From positions 2,356,001 to 2,420,000 of the forward strand of contig JAPWFG010000022.1 of NCBI GenBank assembly GCA_028015205.1: DNA of 64,000 nucleotides, in the 5' to 3' direction. The stretch is from Mytilisepta virgata. Lineage: Eukaryota > Mollusca > Bivalvia > Mytilida > Mytilidae. Below are positions 1 through 12,800 of this stretch, piece after piece. Both the position numbers and the translations under genes were made by a program. The stretch's first letter is position 1; every line of letters starts with the position of its first letter. The notes beneath the pieces are model-generated. The model ran no database searches. It saw only the letters and a program-made list of their open reading frames with translations, and was not told the DNA's origin.

Positions 1-199
1 AATAATATCTGTTATTATTATAAAAAAACATATGAATTATCAGCATAAGGGAAAGAAAATAATGAAGAATTGAAGGTTACACAATCCTGCACAAAAAAAA
101 ATTGAAAGCGGCCCCCAGACCCCCTGCCGTTCAGGTGCCAAGCTTGTAGTATGGCGCGGCGGTCAGCTTTGCCGGCCGCATGTCACAGCCGCCTACTTT

Positions 200-450
200 T
201 AGATTTCAGCCTACTACTTCAAATTGTATGGAAAGCCCTGCAATTAACAAAGTTTTTAATATGTTTAGAAAGGAAAATGACTGCTTAGTTCAAGTCAATG
301 TTCAAGCTAAGATAACATTACTGTGGCCAGTGTTCACTTATTCCAGTTCAATGACCATGTAAAACTCTTCAGGCGGGCTCCAAGACAACTGCCGAAGGCA
401 GGTGGCCGCTTAATGAAGTTGACCTTTAGGGCAGGTTTTACTGTACCGAT
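200..450 (+). repeat. Dispersed repeat, family 1 (copy 1)
   Basis: This stretch aligns by eye with about 5478-5735 in the same orientation. Shared blocks include a run on 'attaacaa..gtttttaa', the words 'aagacaactgc' and 'gaaggcagg', and a following 'cttta/ttaatgaag' stretch. The copies differ by many substitutions and small indels, so they are old. No coding potential is seen. It lies left of the last visible CARNMT1 exon. Confidence 0.6.
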
Positions 451-851
451 TACATTTGAGCATTATTTTGATACTCAACCAAATTTGCAACATACATGTA
501 TGTCATATTTTGGTATGAACTGATAAATACCCTAGCTAGATATTGTTACCAGTTGATAAGTCCAGTAACGATTGAAACTAATTTCAACGTTTTTTATTAA
601 CAGTGTCGTGGTGAAAATTCACTGCACTGAATATTCTGCTATTTCTAATTATGGCTGCAGGAATTTTCACACTTGTTAAACTCGCTCGTGGCAAAATATT
701 TGTCATAAATGGCATACCTTTGGTAAAATCAGGATATTTTGAAGCTACTGTGAATTTTTTCTCAAACCAACAATATGCCACGGATTCAGAAAAACTTAGC
801 CTGACTTAAGTCTCTAAAATCCAGTTTTGGAATGAGCTTGTATTAACATAC

Positions 852-3800
852 CTCTATAACAAACCCCACTTGTTTGATGACTTTTTTTACTTCCTCGTAT
901 GATAATTCTATAGATACTTCATTTGGAATGTCTGAGTAATGATATAATAATGGACCTACAAGTAAATAAATACCATACAGTGTTATTTAAAGTTGCTCCT
1001 AAGGGAACAGTAATTTCAAACCCAGCTCATGGAAAAACACATTTGATTTCATCTAACAAGGAGAGTGGGTTTCCTGTCAAAGCTAATGTTTTAATAAGTT
1101 AACTTCCTCAACAATTAAAATTAGTTATCCACATATAAGAAATGTTTGCCAGAAGTTATTCAAGAATGCCAGTTCACAAACAAACAAGTTTTGTTTCCTG
1201 GTGTAACAAATACAAGTTCACAAACAACCAAGTTTTGTTTCCTGGTATTACAAGAATACCTGTTCACAAACAAACAAGTTTTGTTTTCAGGTGTAACAGC
1301 AATCCCAGTTCACAAACAAACATGTTTCATGTGTGGTATTGTTTAGATTTCATATACATGAATTTCATTGACAGATCAAGTGACATTTTGTTGTTTTTAC
1401 CAGTTTAAGAATAGTTAACAGTATATATTCACTGAAAAAACAAATAAAGTTGCACTGGAGTGAAACATAAGAAAGACTGACAAATTGTCAGTTTCTGCCA
1501 TTTTTAATTTCTCACACTGTCCATAAACCCTTCAGTTCTAGTCAATGACCGTGAAGATACTGTGGATACATACATTTATTTCATGGTTCAATTAGAACTG
1601 ATTATTTTGAGGAAGCCAAATGTCTTAGATTTTGTAAATTTAAAGAATAACAAAATTAAAATATGCATTAATTTCTTAAGTTTGTGTTTCATCTGCACTC
1701 TCGAATATTTAACAAAATGTACTAAGATCACTGTGCATTAAATATGCTGCACCATTGTTTTTATATTGCTTTCTTGTAGTTTTGTAGTCTTACCTAAATT
1801 AATCCAGTATCCACCAGGTTTTAGTATATTATATATTGTTTCTATATATGATATGATACAATGTGCGGTATCTATGAAGAAAACTGTTGCTACACAGTCA
1901 AACGTATCTGAAATAACAAAGTCAGTTTTAATTCTATGTGATATCTTGGTAAATCATAAAGTAGTTTCTTTAGTTTTAGTTGGGGTTTAACGCCGTTTTC
2001 AGCACAATTGGCCATTTCGCTGTGGCCAGTTTTTATTGGTGGAGGAAGCCTGAGTACCCGGAGAGAACCACTGACCTTCAGTAGGAAAATTGGCAATCGT
2101 TGTCAATTAAAATCGGAGTCGAACGCACCCCCCGACAGGTGAGATTCGAACTCACAACCCCAGCGTTGACAGGCTAGTGATCATTAGTAGTCATGATGAA
2201 CTACCTAGACCACTCGGCCACAGAGGCCCCCATAAAGTAGTAGAAATAAGGCAAAACTAAAAGCTCCCAAAAGCATGTATCACAAACCTGGGACCTTCAT
2301 TCAAATGTGACTAACTTTATCCTAGTGACAATATTCATGATATATAGAAAGCCCTTTATAACAAACTAAGCACTCTCTTTGATTAAGTCATATTTAGGCC
2401 ATAATTTTGTTGAGTTTCAATTTTATAGAGCACAACAGAATATGTTAAAAAATTTTAGAATGTCACAAAACAGTGAAAGTTTACTTCCTTCTTCTGTAAA
2501 ACATGAAAATAAAACACCCATTATAAGAAAGGCAAGACTTATTAACCATTTACAATTGTGATGTCAAAGATGTTTGACAAAATTGGTGATGTTTCTGACT
2601 TGAAACAATGCCTGTTCTTTTATTTGGTATGGTTTTATTTATTAAAGAATTAAATGATCTTCAATTTTAGCTGCATGGTTCAATTGTGTTCAGTCATTCG
2701 TATCTATGGAACAATCATTATACTTTTTAATATCATCAAGCTCAGGCTATCTTTCATGAGAATGAGCAAATAACATCGCAGCAAAATATTAAAAATGTTG
2801 GAAGACTTCTAAAAGTAATAAAAAAATTCCTAGATACTAATGCCCTTCTGCCATACCCCCCTACTTTTACCCCCGTCCCCATTCTATTTATTTTTAAAAA
2901 TATCTATTTGTGAGAAAAAAAATCGCACCAAAATCTGCAAACATTCACATCCAGACATTGGTTCCGAAACTTTATTTCTTAGACAACTTTCGATATAAAA
3001 CCTATCATGTTTTTTTTCTGTTTTGCTGATCATCCTCTATCTTAATGTAGCATGTTGCCAATATCTAGTCATATCTTAATGTAGTATGTTGCCAATATCT
3101 AGTCATATCTTAATGTAGTATTTTGCCAATATCTAGTCATATCTTAATGTAGTATGTTGCCAATATCTAGTCATATCTTAATGTAGTATGTTGCCAATAT
3201 CTAGTCATATCTTAATGTAGTATTTTGCCAATATCTAGTCATATCTTAATGTAGCATGTTGCCAATATCTAGTCATATCTTAATGTAGCATGTTGCCAAT
3301 ATCTAGTCATATCTTAATGTAGTATGTTGCCAATATCTAGTCATACAATTTATCAGATTTTTGTTTTATTTGTTAAAAGTTCATTTTCTGTTGATAAACT
3401 GTTGATAAAACTTGCAAAAAGGAATTACATCATTATTGAATGTTTGTGTAGTCTAGTTTAGCTACATTCCTCTTAAGGATGTTTACTGGTCATGTTTTTG
3501 AATTTTTGTCAGATGTTCGGAATCATCTGGTTTTATCCATTTGAATGCCATAAAATATTTTTCCCGCTAACACCCATTTTTCTTTTCATAAATCTTTTGC
3601 ATGCAGAATAATAAGCCATTTGTTAAAACTTGTTAATGATAAAGCTATGTAAAATCAAGAGAGCATATTTTTCCTGCCAAAATTTCAATGGCTTATATAG
3701 AACTAGAAAACAAGCAAACGGACCTATAATTTTTTGTCGCTCATTTTCAAAAAAAAAAAAATTGAGGAGAATCTAGGTATATTTTTATTTTGGCCGAAGT

Positions 3801-6800
3801 GAAAGATTACCAGATTTTCAGTCGCAGCCAAGAATCAGTACCTATTCATCTGTAAATTATCTAAGGACAGCAGGCCACTTACATAAGTGAATTAACAGTA
3901 AAAAGAGTAATAGCATACCAGGATCTGTATAGATTTCCAGAAAGTCTCCAGCAGCCATGGAGAAGTTAGAATTAGGAGGGAGTTCAGCAGGGTTAACATC
4001 AGGAAATTTACAGCTGGCTACCTGGTCCTCTGTATAGAGATTATTCGTCCATTGGTGTACCCAGGGGTACAAGGTGAAGGCATTTACAGAATTACATCTG
4101 AAAAAGAATTATGAATTTTTAACACGTTTCTATTAAAGATGAAAATTTAGATTTTTCTACAGGCTTTATGAAACTGTCGCCTCATCTTCATTGGACTTTA
4201 ATCTATAAATTAAAATCATGAAACCACAGACGTTTTCAATGATATAACTTTTTTTCAACATTTCAGGCCATGAGCACAACTGATGAGTCATATATCGAAG
4301 AAATGTGTACATCTTGTGTATAAAAATTTGTACCCCAGAATTTTATTTGAAAGAAAATGAGCTTGAAATAAATCAAAGTTTACTTATTAAGTATGAAGTT
4401 GGAGGCCATTAACATAAACAGACTCCATTCATTTCCTTGACAACTGTATCCCTGCTTAGCTATTTCATATGCAAGTCTTCCAAGTCCAGCTCCTGGTACC
4501 AGTACTGAAATTTTAGATGGATCACTGAAAAAAAAAAAATGAGAATATCAAGTAAGGCTATAGAACATAGTTAAGATTACTTTTAAGACATTAAAATAAT
4601 CGCCTTGTATTTATCACACTATCTGTGATTTAATCATGTAATTAATTAAGATATAATTCATTAATGAAATGCTCTAAGGCTCATTTTAATACAAGTAACC
4701 AATTATTTACAATTTTCGCTGTTTTTGTGTGGTGTAAAATATTAATAACTATTAAGCCTCCTCTTATTAAAATAAGCATATAGAATTATTTCACTTAAAA
4801 CAGGATAATATGTATTACATTCAAACATGTATTTAGCAGTCACTGTTGGGACAAAGGCAAAGTGGCCACATAAGACAGGTACATGTAACGGTTAATACAA
4901 GGTTTACATAGAGCAACAAATCCAGATTATCGTTTTTTGTCTGGAATGTTCCAGATATTATTTTCTCAAAACATTACGATGTTTTTTCACAATGGACAAT
5001 ATACATGTATGAACGAAGCAGTTGTTAATTTGAGAGATACTTAAGCACTACCATTTGCATACTTGCAAACGTATTTTGGCTGGAAACCCTGATAAAATCC
5101 TCAAGCGGTCCAGGGCGAAGCCACCGGGCCGAAAACGATTTTAAGGTATTTGGAAGCTGTTTCCAGAGTGCAAAAATTTGAATAAATGTTTATGAATATT
5201 ACTTTATTTTGATGTAAAATATTATCTTAGTTCTTGAGATTTTGACTGGAACAGCAGTAATTAAAACAGATGTAAATATATATGGGTTCCCACAGTGATG
5301 AAGACCTTGTGGTGACTTCTGAATTGTAGTTTTCATTAAGAGAAGGGATTTTGTCTATCTTACATTATTATGAGTATAAGCACTGTAAAAATCCCTTGGA
5401 AATTTAGAAAACCCAGAGAATATCAAAGTCCACCAAGCAACCCAGTAATGGGGTCAAATTTCCGGAGGTTCCGGGGGAAAACCGGAGCATTGGCATGTAT
5501 GCATTAATCATTAAAGATCAGTTGGAAAGTCAATTAACAATGTTTTTAACATGCCTAGAAAGACAAATGACCGCTTAATTTAAGTAAATGTACAAACTTT
5601 CTGTGGCCCCTGACCGTGCAAGATAGGTGACGGCTTATTCAAGTTAAATTTACATGTAAAACTTTTTCGACTGAATCCAAGACAACTGCTGAAGGCAGGA
5701 GGTCACTTTATTAAGGTTATTTTGACTGTACAGTTGACACCACTTAAATTACAGGCAGAGCACTCAAAATTTGAGTGAATATTTTGTTGAAAAGAAGTAT
5801 ATTTTGAAAAAATTATCTTCAGATTAAAATATTTTTGTATAATTTCACACATAATAATACACAATATTTGATAAAATACATCAGTTATCAAGAAACATAC
5901 ATTTGTTTATTAGAATCATATATTATGGTTCAATGGGTTCATCCTTTCTATTGGTTTATACAAACAATTGTTGGATTTGAATGGGAAGAAAAATAAATTT
6001 TCTATGGGTTTGAGTGGACAAGGAATTTGAATGGTGTCCACTTGTGGACTGTGGAAAATCACAGTGTTACACTAACCATACTGCATTTTTTGTAATGGAA
6101 GCCAACTCTGCGTTAACAATTCTTAACACAACCATTTTGATTTTAACAAGGCAAGGATATTTAGAGAAATAAACCGGTGATCACTAGAAATCAAAATTTG
6201 AATCAGAATTACATGTAGTGCTTTCCCCAGAATTTGAGAAGGCATGGTAAATGTTGTATTTTGAGCTCACTCAGTGCTTAAAGAAGATAATATTGGGGGC
6301 ACCCCACCTTGACTTGAGGGCAGTATATTTATCAAAACCCTTTAATAAACAGCCTTTACCCTAATGTGATGGTGTAAAAGTGTCATAAAAGTGTGCCAAC
6401 AAAACATGGGTACATGATTAAATGCAAATCAGTTTCAAAAAGATAAGATTAAACTAAAAATTGAAAAATGCATAATGAGGGCAGCATGGTGCTTGAAGAT
6501 GGAGGCATGGTGCAGCACCATGCTAAATTGGTCTAGGGAAACCTCTATACATGTAGCAAAAAGTCCTTACAAATCCAAGCAAGCAAACTCCAATGTCATA
6601 TATAAATTTTCCTATTTAGTTGTTGATCTTTCCTCAATCAAATTCACAACATTGTAATTCTGACTGGGAGCATGATAACTGTTGACTTGTTTGCAAAGCA
6701 AAAGCAGTACTGTATGCATATATGTCATTCTAGAAAAACATAGAACATCCTTGTTTTTACAAAATAAAATCATAACAGAAATATAAATTAAGGTTATTTC

Positions 6801-9800
6801 CTAACCATTTTGATTTAGGAAATCGCTCACATATTTCTGCAACAACTGGCAAATAACATGCTTCCCTTTCCACCAGGCCATCGGCACTCCAGTCTCGCAC
6901 AAACTGTTTTATCGTGGTTCTAACTTTATCCATATCAAATTGAGTAGGTGGAACTTCTTTCACATCTTCTGATGGCTGAAAAATAAAATATTTCAGTAAT
7001 TGTTGTGATATACCTATAAACAAGAATTTGGAGGAATATCTTTGTATCTATGTTGAGAGATATGTAAAAGAGAGATGAAAACGCTCATTACATGTTATAA
7101 GTTATTATATATTTTTTTAGTGTTTCCAGGATTAATAAGTATGTTCCTGACATGACAGCTGTAAACAGAGGAGATCATTATTTTTCCCAGAAGTACAGCA
7201 TTGATTTCCATTGTAAATTGTAAATAAGCGTTCTCAAGCCCTAGGGTATATATCTATACTCTATATCCATAGTTATTCTGATGTTGATCGGCAGTCAATT
7301 TTATGCAAAATCCTGTGATTTTCATGAAAAATATTATGCAAATCATCAGCATTAAATCCTGTTTTGCATCATTTCCAAAGGGCTGCATTAACTACTAACG
7401 ATCGACAGACTGTTAACAAATAGGTTGTGACTTCCAATCCAGCTCATATTAAGTTACGTGTTCCACTTCAATCTTATTACTGATAATTGCATTAAGTGAA
7501 ATTAAAAATATTTTTTCAATGCTAAGAATTTGAAGGTTTATCCTAGGTGACAATTATCTTTTGAAGTTCCTTTTAAAATCCCTTAGTTGCTTTGACTTGT
7601 TTGCACCATTAAAAAAGTTAGAAACTACTGTATTAAAACATCTGTGTCTGGTACATACATGTAGATGTTTGTAGCCTCTGCAGTGATAACATATCTATTG
7701 ACACCACTTGCTGATAAAATTCTAAAGTAATACTCACACTGTCAATCTCATGTGTTTTGTTTTCAAACATATATTCTGCATCTTTGATGACAAGCTTAAT
7801 AACTTCATAGTTGTTATCAACACAGTTCTGGATGTTTGTCAGGTTTTCCAGATAACCTGGGATCATTTTCTTATGTCTGTCTGATAATGTCTGATATGAA
7901 TCAATTGCATTTTTTATTCTCTTGGATGAATGTATTCTAAAAGAGATAAAACATTGGAAATACAATAAATTACATTAAATTATATACCGTCTTTTGGTGT
8001 GTCTTAAGGATGATCGCTGGTCTAATAGAAAATAAATAGGATATGAAATAGGTGTTTTAGTTTGAGAGAACATATGAATAGTAAACAAATAAGAAAGAAC
8101 AAAAATATAGGTTCATGTGCTCATTTTAGAGCTATAAGGCCTTGAAAATTTGCAGGAAATGGGTTTTCTCTGGATTTTTCCTTGTCTTTGCATTGGCATC
8201 TTTAGCCTCTCAAAAATGTATGAAAAAATAAAAAGGATTTTATAAGATTTTGTCAATTACCATTTTACGGTATATATGATTGAATTATAAAAGAAAAAGT
8301 AGGGGTTCATGGGCAAAAAACTTGATGTTTAAGAAATGGATAAAACCCGAGGATTCCGAAAATCTGACAAAAAGACCAAAACATGACCAGCGAGCATCCT
8401 TAAAAGCATTTTTAAGATGGTAAGCAACGAATCAATAACTTTCTACAATGTAGGTAATGAATCTGAAACGTCAGCAGTCAGTTTTATGATTAGTGCACAT
8501 GTACTTGTACAACCAGAGTAGTCATTTGACTAATTAGTAAAGATAGGTGTCTGAAATATTATGGAAGTTCATTTTGATAGAGAATAGATTATGAGTTGAT
8601 TCATCGAAATTACATGGCTAAAGTGTCATCAACATGGCCGCTGTCACACACAGATTTCATGCAGACATATGTAGTTCAGTAGTGACTAATGTTGGATAAT
8701 CGGTTGAAATTACCAACCACTGATCTATTACTATTGGTTAACAGCAACCAACCACAGGGGCTCATTACAACTGAAACAGTATGTCATCAGTGACTGATCG
8801 GGGCCGGATCAGTCACCGAATAATACCATTGTTATGGTATTATAGATCAGGGCCGGATCAGTCACCGATGACATACTGTGTCAATTGTAACGAGCCCCTG
8901 TGAACCAACCGACTATCGGTTATGATCGCATTATTATAACTTGCTCTTTTTTTATATGAAATCAAGCATTCAACCACATTGTACATGTCTTATGTGTATA
9001 CATGTATATGTCCCATATCATTGCAGAGCTTTATTTGTTCATGTTTGAATTTTCGTTAACTTTTCATATTTTAGTTGCCATTTTCGAATTTTGAACAACT
9101 GCGAATGTAAAATGCAAACCAGATATGGACCAGAAGTAGATATGCTAAAATTCAGGAAAAGTTAATGACAATCAATTTAACAAAATCCCAATCAACATTG
9201 CTGAGCTGAACCAACTGATTTCTGATCATCGGAACACCAAAAGTTGTGATACATGGATAAAGCAATATCTTGGACTATTAGCCAAAACAAATAATTCATA
9301 GACTTGTATTATCTATAAATCGAAATAAAATACAGAAAGAAATAATTTTGAATATAAACAAAAAGCTGTACGAGTGACAGCAATCTGGATTTTACTTCAC
9401 CATTGTTAGAGTCACTTTGCTGTCCAAGTTAGATGATTGAAATTAACCTCCTATTGTGATTTATTACTGTTCATTCCAGATACAATGAATAAACCCCTTG
9501 TAAAAAATAATAGAGAGCGCTATAGGAGCATATGCATTTTCTGCATATGGGTCATTAAGAAAAGTCTTTGTGCAACATGTTTAATAGGGGCAGCCATATT
9601 GTGCTACATACTAAGGCTAGAAAAACTTTTGTTCGCCGGAAATGGAAGTAAGGGAAATAACTTGCTTCAAATTATAATTTTAGAATCAGAATCGTGATAC
9701 CACAAATGAGTTTCTGGAAAGCGCTTTTGCTGTGCTCGCATCTTTGGCCACGCCAACAGCATATTAATTATTTAATACACATGCACCTGTATGTTCCATC

Positions 9801-12800
9801 TGCCATTTTTCCTCTGTCTACCCAACTTTATCTGCAACATCCCCAGACCTTCATTGTAATTTTTTTCATTTGCATCTTTTAGAAAGAAATAAATGCAATA
9901 TCACAATGTTTAACCAAAATGTAATCCAAATGTTGTCGACCTACACAGTTTGTTGCAAATTTTGACAATTATGAATACATGTATAGTGCATTCATTTCTT
10001 TAAAAGTTTGTAAAAAATAATATACTCAATGTCAGGTTGTTGTAGAAAAAAAGGGGGGATGCAACAAACTTAATAATCAGTAATCCCCAGTGTATTGTTT
10101 CACTAAAGGTTGTAAGACTTACGATCAGTTGTAACTTGTATATATTCAACAGATTTACATCAGTTTGCGTAAAGTACAAATTCATAAACATATACAAATT
10201 TTTAACGTTAATGAATTTGTAAGTCTGAAAAAATCTTGGAAATATATTCTCAGTTATGTTTTACTAATTTATATGTTTTCAAAGTTTTTTATAATCATAT
10301 ATGGTCTTATTACAACGCCAAGAAAATTATTTTATACAAGATGAATAAATTTTCAGTAGCATGTAAAAACTTTATAAAACATAAAATTATTATTGAAATT
10401 GAGTATATGAATTTGTTAACTCCACATAAATTACTGCAAAAGAACTATTTTGTAATTTATAAGGGACATTGTTGCTAAATAATATTCTTTATAAAATGTG
10501 GAATGCACTTCAAACAATTTAAAGCTTACAGGTACATGTATTATGGTTTAAATGAACTGACTATCTTAATTTTAGAGTATACAAATTCGTTAACTTTCAA
10601 AAATTATCTTTATATAGTTATAAAGGGAAAAATAGATTTTTACCCATTATTTTGTAAAGCCCAGTCAGAAATATTTTTGCCTGGACAAAAATTTCTAAAT
10701 TTCAATCTGATTCTAAATGAACACAAAAAACATATATGACAATATTAGTAAGTAGATGCCAATAATTGAAATATTGCAAAGTTAACGAATTTGTATACTC
10801 TCTCAGTTATTTCATATAGAAGTTAACAAATTTGTACTTTCCCGATCTGACATGCACGATCAGGTGCCTGTGCTGTGATTTTAAATAGTTCATGCAAATT
10901 TGTGTCAGATAAAACATATGTAAACATCTGGTCTTCCACCACATCCATTTGCTTTAATACGAGTAATGGGACCTTTTGCAGCTCCACCGAGACCATAAAT
11001 TGTATGTACATGTATGTAAGGTGAACCACTCGATTGACTGCAAGGGTACGGCAGATCCATGTACACTCCCTATAGGATTAATGGAGATGTGTCACTAACT
11101 ATTCACAACCCATCACCAGGACAATCCCCAACCCAACACCAAGGGAGTGTTAGGACACTGAAGTACTGGGAGAAAACCACCGGGCAACTCGGAGGGAACA
11201 GACAAACCTAAGAGATATCAACCAGAAACACAGTATTAAGTAGGCATACCCTTACTAGCAGATTGATCTCCAGGTCAAAGTCGGGACTAACTTTGACCAA
11301 CCGAGGCCCCCACATACTCAGACTAGTAAAGTAGTTCAATACTCTGGAATCCGGGTCGTTTCGCGCCGAATCCCGTTCGCCCCGTGAGGTGTTTCGCTCC
11401 TATTCCCATTCGCCCCGGGTGCGTTCGCGCCGATTCCCGTTCGCCCCTCTATTATATATAATAATTATGTATAATAAAGTATACATACGGAAGTCATTTT
11501 ATACTGTTCCCGGTTATTAATGTGATTGCAGTTAACACAATAATAGTATGCCAACAAATTAGGACAAGTGTTTATGTTTTTGTTTACACAACAATTATCG
11601 ATAATTGTTTTTTGACACATGGCTTGTGTAAAGACTGCTTTGGTAACAAGAACTGTTGGTCTGCAGGAATTTCCAGCACACAATCCTCTACCACCTCCAT
11701 TTCTGCTCTGTGTTGTTGTTGGGAAGCCTGTTGTTTTGCCTTGGCTGACATTTCCTTTTGCAAGGGCAACTTAAGGTCTGGTGGGTGGTTGTGGTGATGT
11801 GGTCCTGGTATGAACTGGTCTCCTTTCTGGGTAACTGTGACGTGGCACCGGATCTTCTTTGAAACGACCCAGAGCGAACAGGTAATCGGGGCGAAACGAC
11901 CTGGTACCAATACTCTGCCTCTGGTCAGGGTAACAGAGATCTGTGAAAACGCCCTTCTAATATACCAAATTTTCCAGACTCTAACCGAGGCATTACCACT
12001 AAACAACGAATTGTAGTTGAAATCGTCCGGATTGTCGGATTATAAGCAAAAGATTTCATAGTCATACATCAATTGCATACGTGTCATCTGACCCCCACAA
12101 ATCGTATTTTACACGATTTCAGTACTGTGTCACGACTACACGATCGTGAAGCTAAAATTTCGGCTAAAACACGATTTCGTAAAAATCTGCACAAATTCTG
12201 ATGATTGTACACGATTTCCAGTACTCAAAGGGAATTAACTCTATTTTATGTTTTTGACCAATCAAAAACGTCTTTATCATTCTTTGCGAGCGTGATCAAT
12301 GGCGGTATGTAAACAGAAATGAAAACATCCGCTTGGTTAGAAATGTGTGTACTTTCATTATTTTTAATTATTTGATGATCAAAAGCGGCATTAAATAAGT
12401 GCAAAGGACAGTAGCTTGGGTGATACACAGCTGATCAATTACCGTATTGTGTACAAAGGAACAATTAGCTTGGAAGAAATTTTGAGTAATTTCAAAAGTT
12501 CGATCATTTATTTTTAATCACCGATGATCAAAAGCGGCTTATAAACAGTTACAATAGACTAAGGCTTGGGTGTAATAGTGAGTTGTTTATTTTGGCTTGG
12601 ATACTTGTTCAATAAATATCACGACCATGAAAGGCAAGTCATCATTGTTCGCTATAACTCGTTCACGACACTATGGTTCACAGTCCACCAAAGAAAAAAC
12701 GAGCACCCTCGAGCCGTTACTTTGCCAAATGGGAGACAGATGAGAAATACCGGAGCAACTCCTACAACAATGACCATCCCAGCAACTACTAAAGACATTT

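Noticed and set aside
584..781. Last exon of CARNMT1
   Set aside because: The minus-strand frame here does not resemble the expected C-terminal end of the family, and no matching acceptor in the right phase was found, so the last exon is placed outside the window.
1142..1408. Two overlapping repeat-containing ORFs
   Set aside because: They run through a 45-bp minisatellite inside a CARNMT1 intron, and both frames are equally open.
2100..2230. Functional tRNA gene
   Set aside because: The tRNA-like part has degenerate stems, no usable acceptor end and continues into a SINE body that recurs at 28.1 and 28.8 kb.
3039..3344. CRISPR-like array
   Set aside because: The repeats are contiguous 34-bp units without unique spacers; this is a minisatellite in a eukaryotic intron.
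9437..9697. 86-codon hydrophobic protein
   Set aside because: It overlaps a dispersed repeat whose other copies do not keep the frame.
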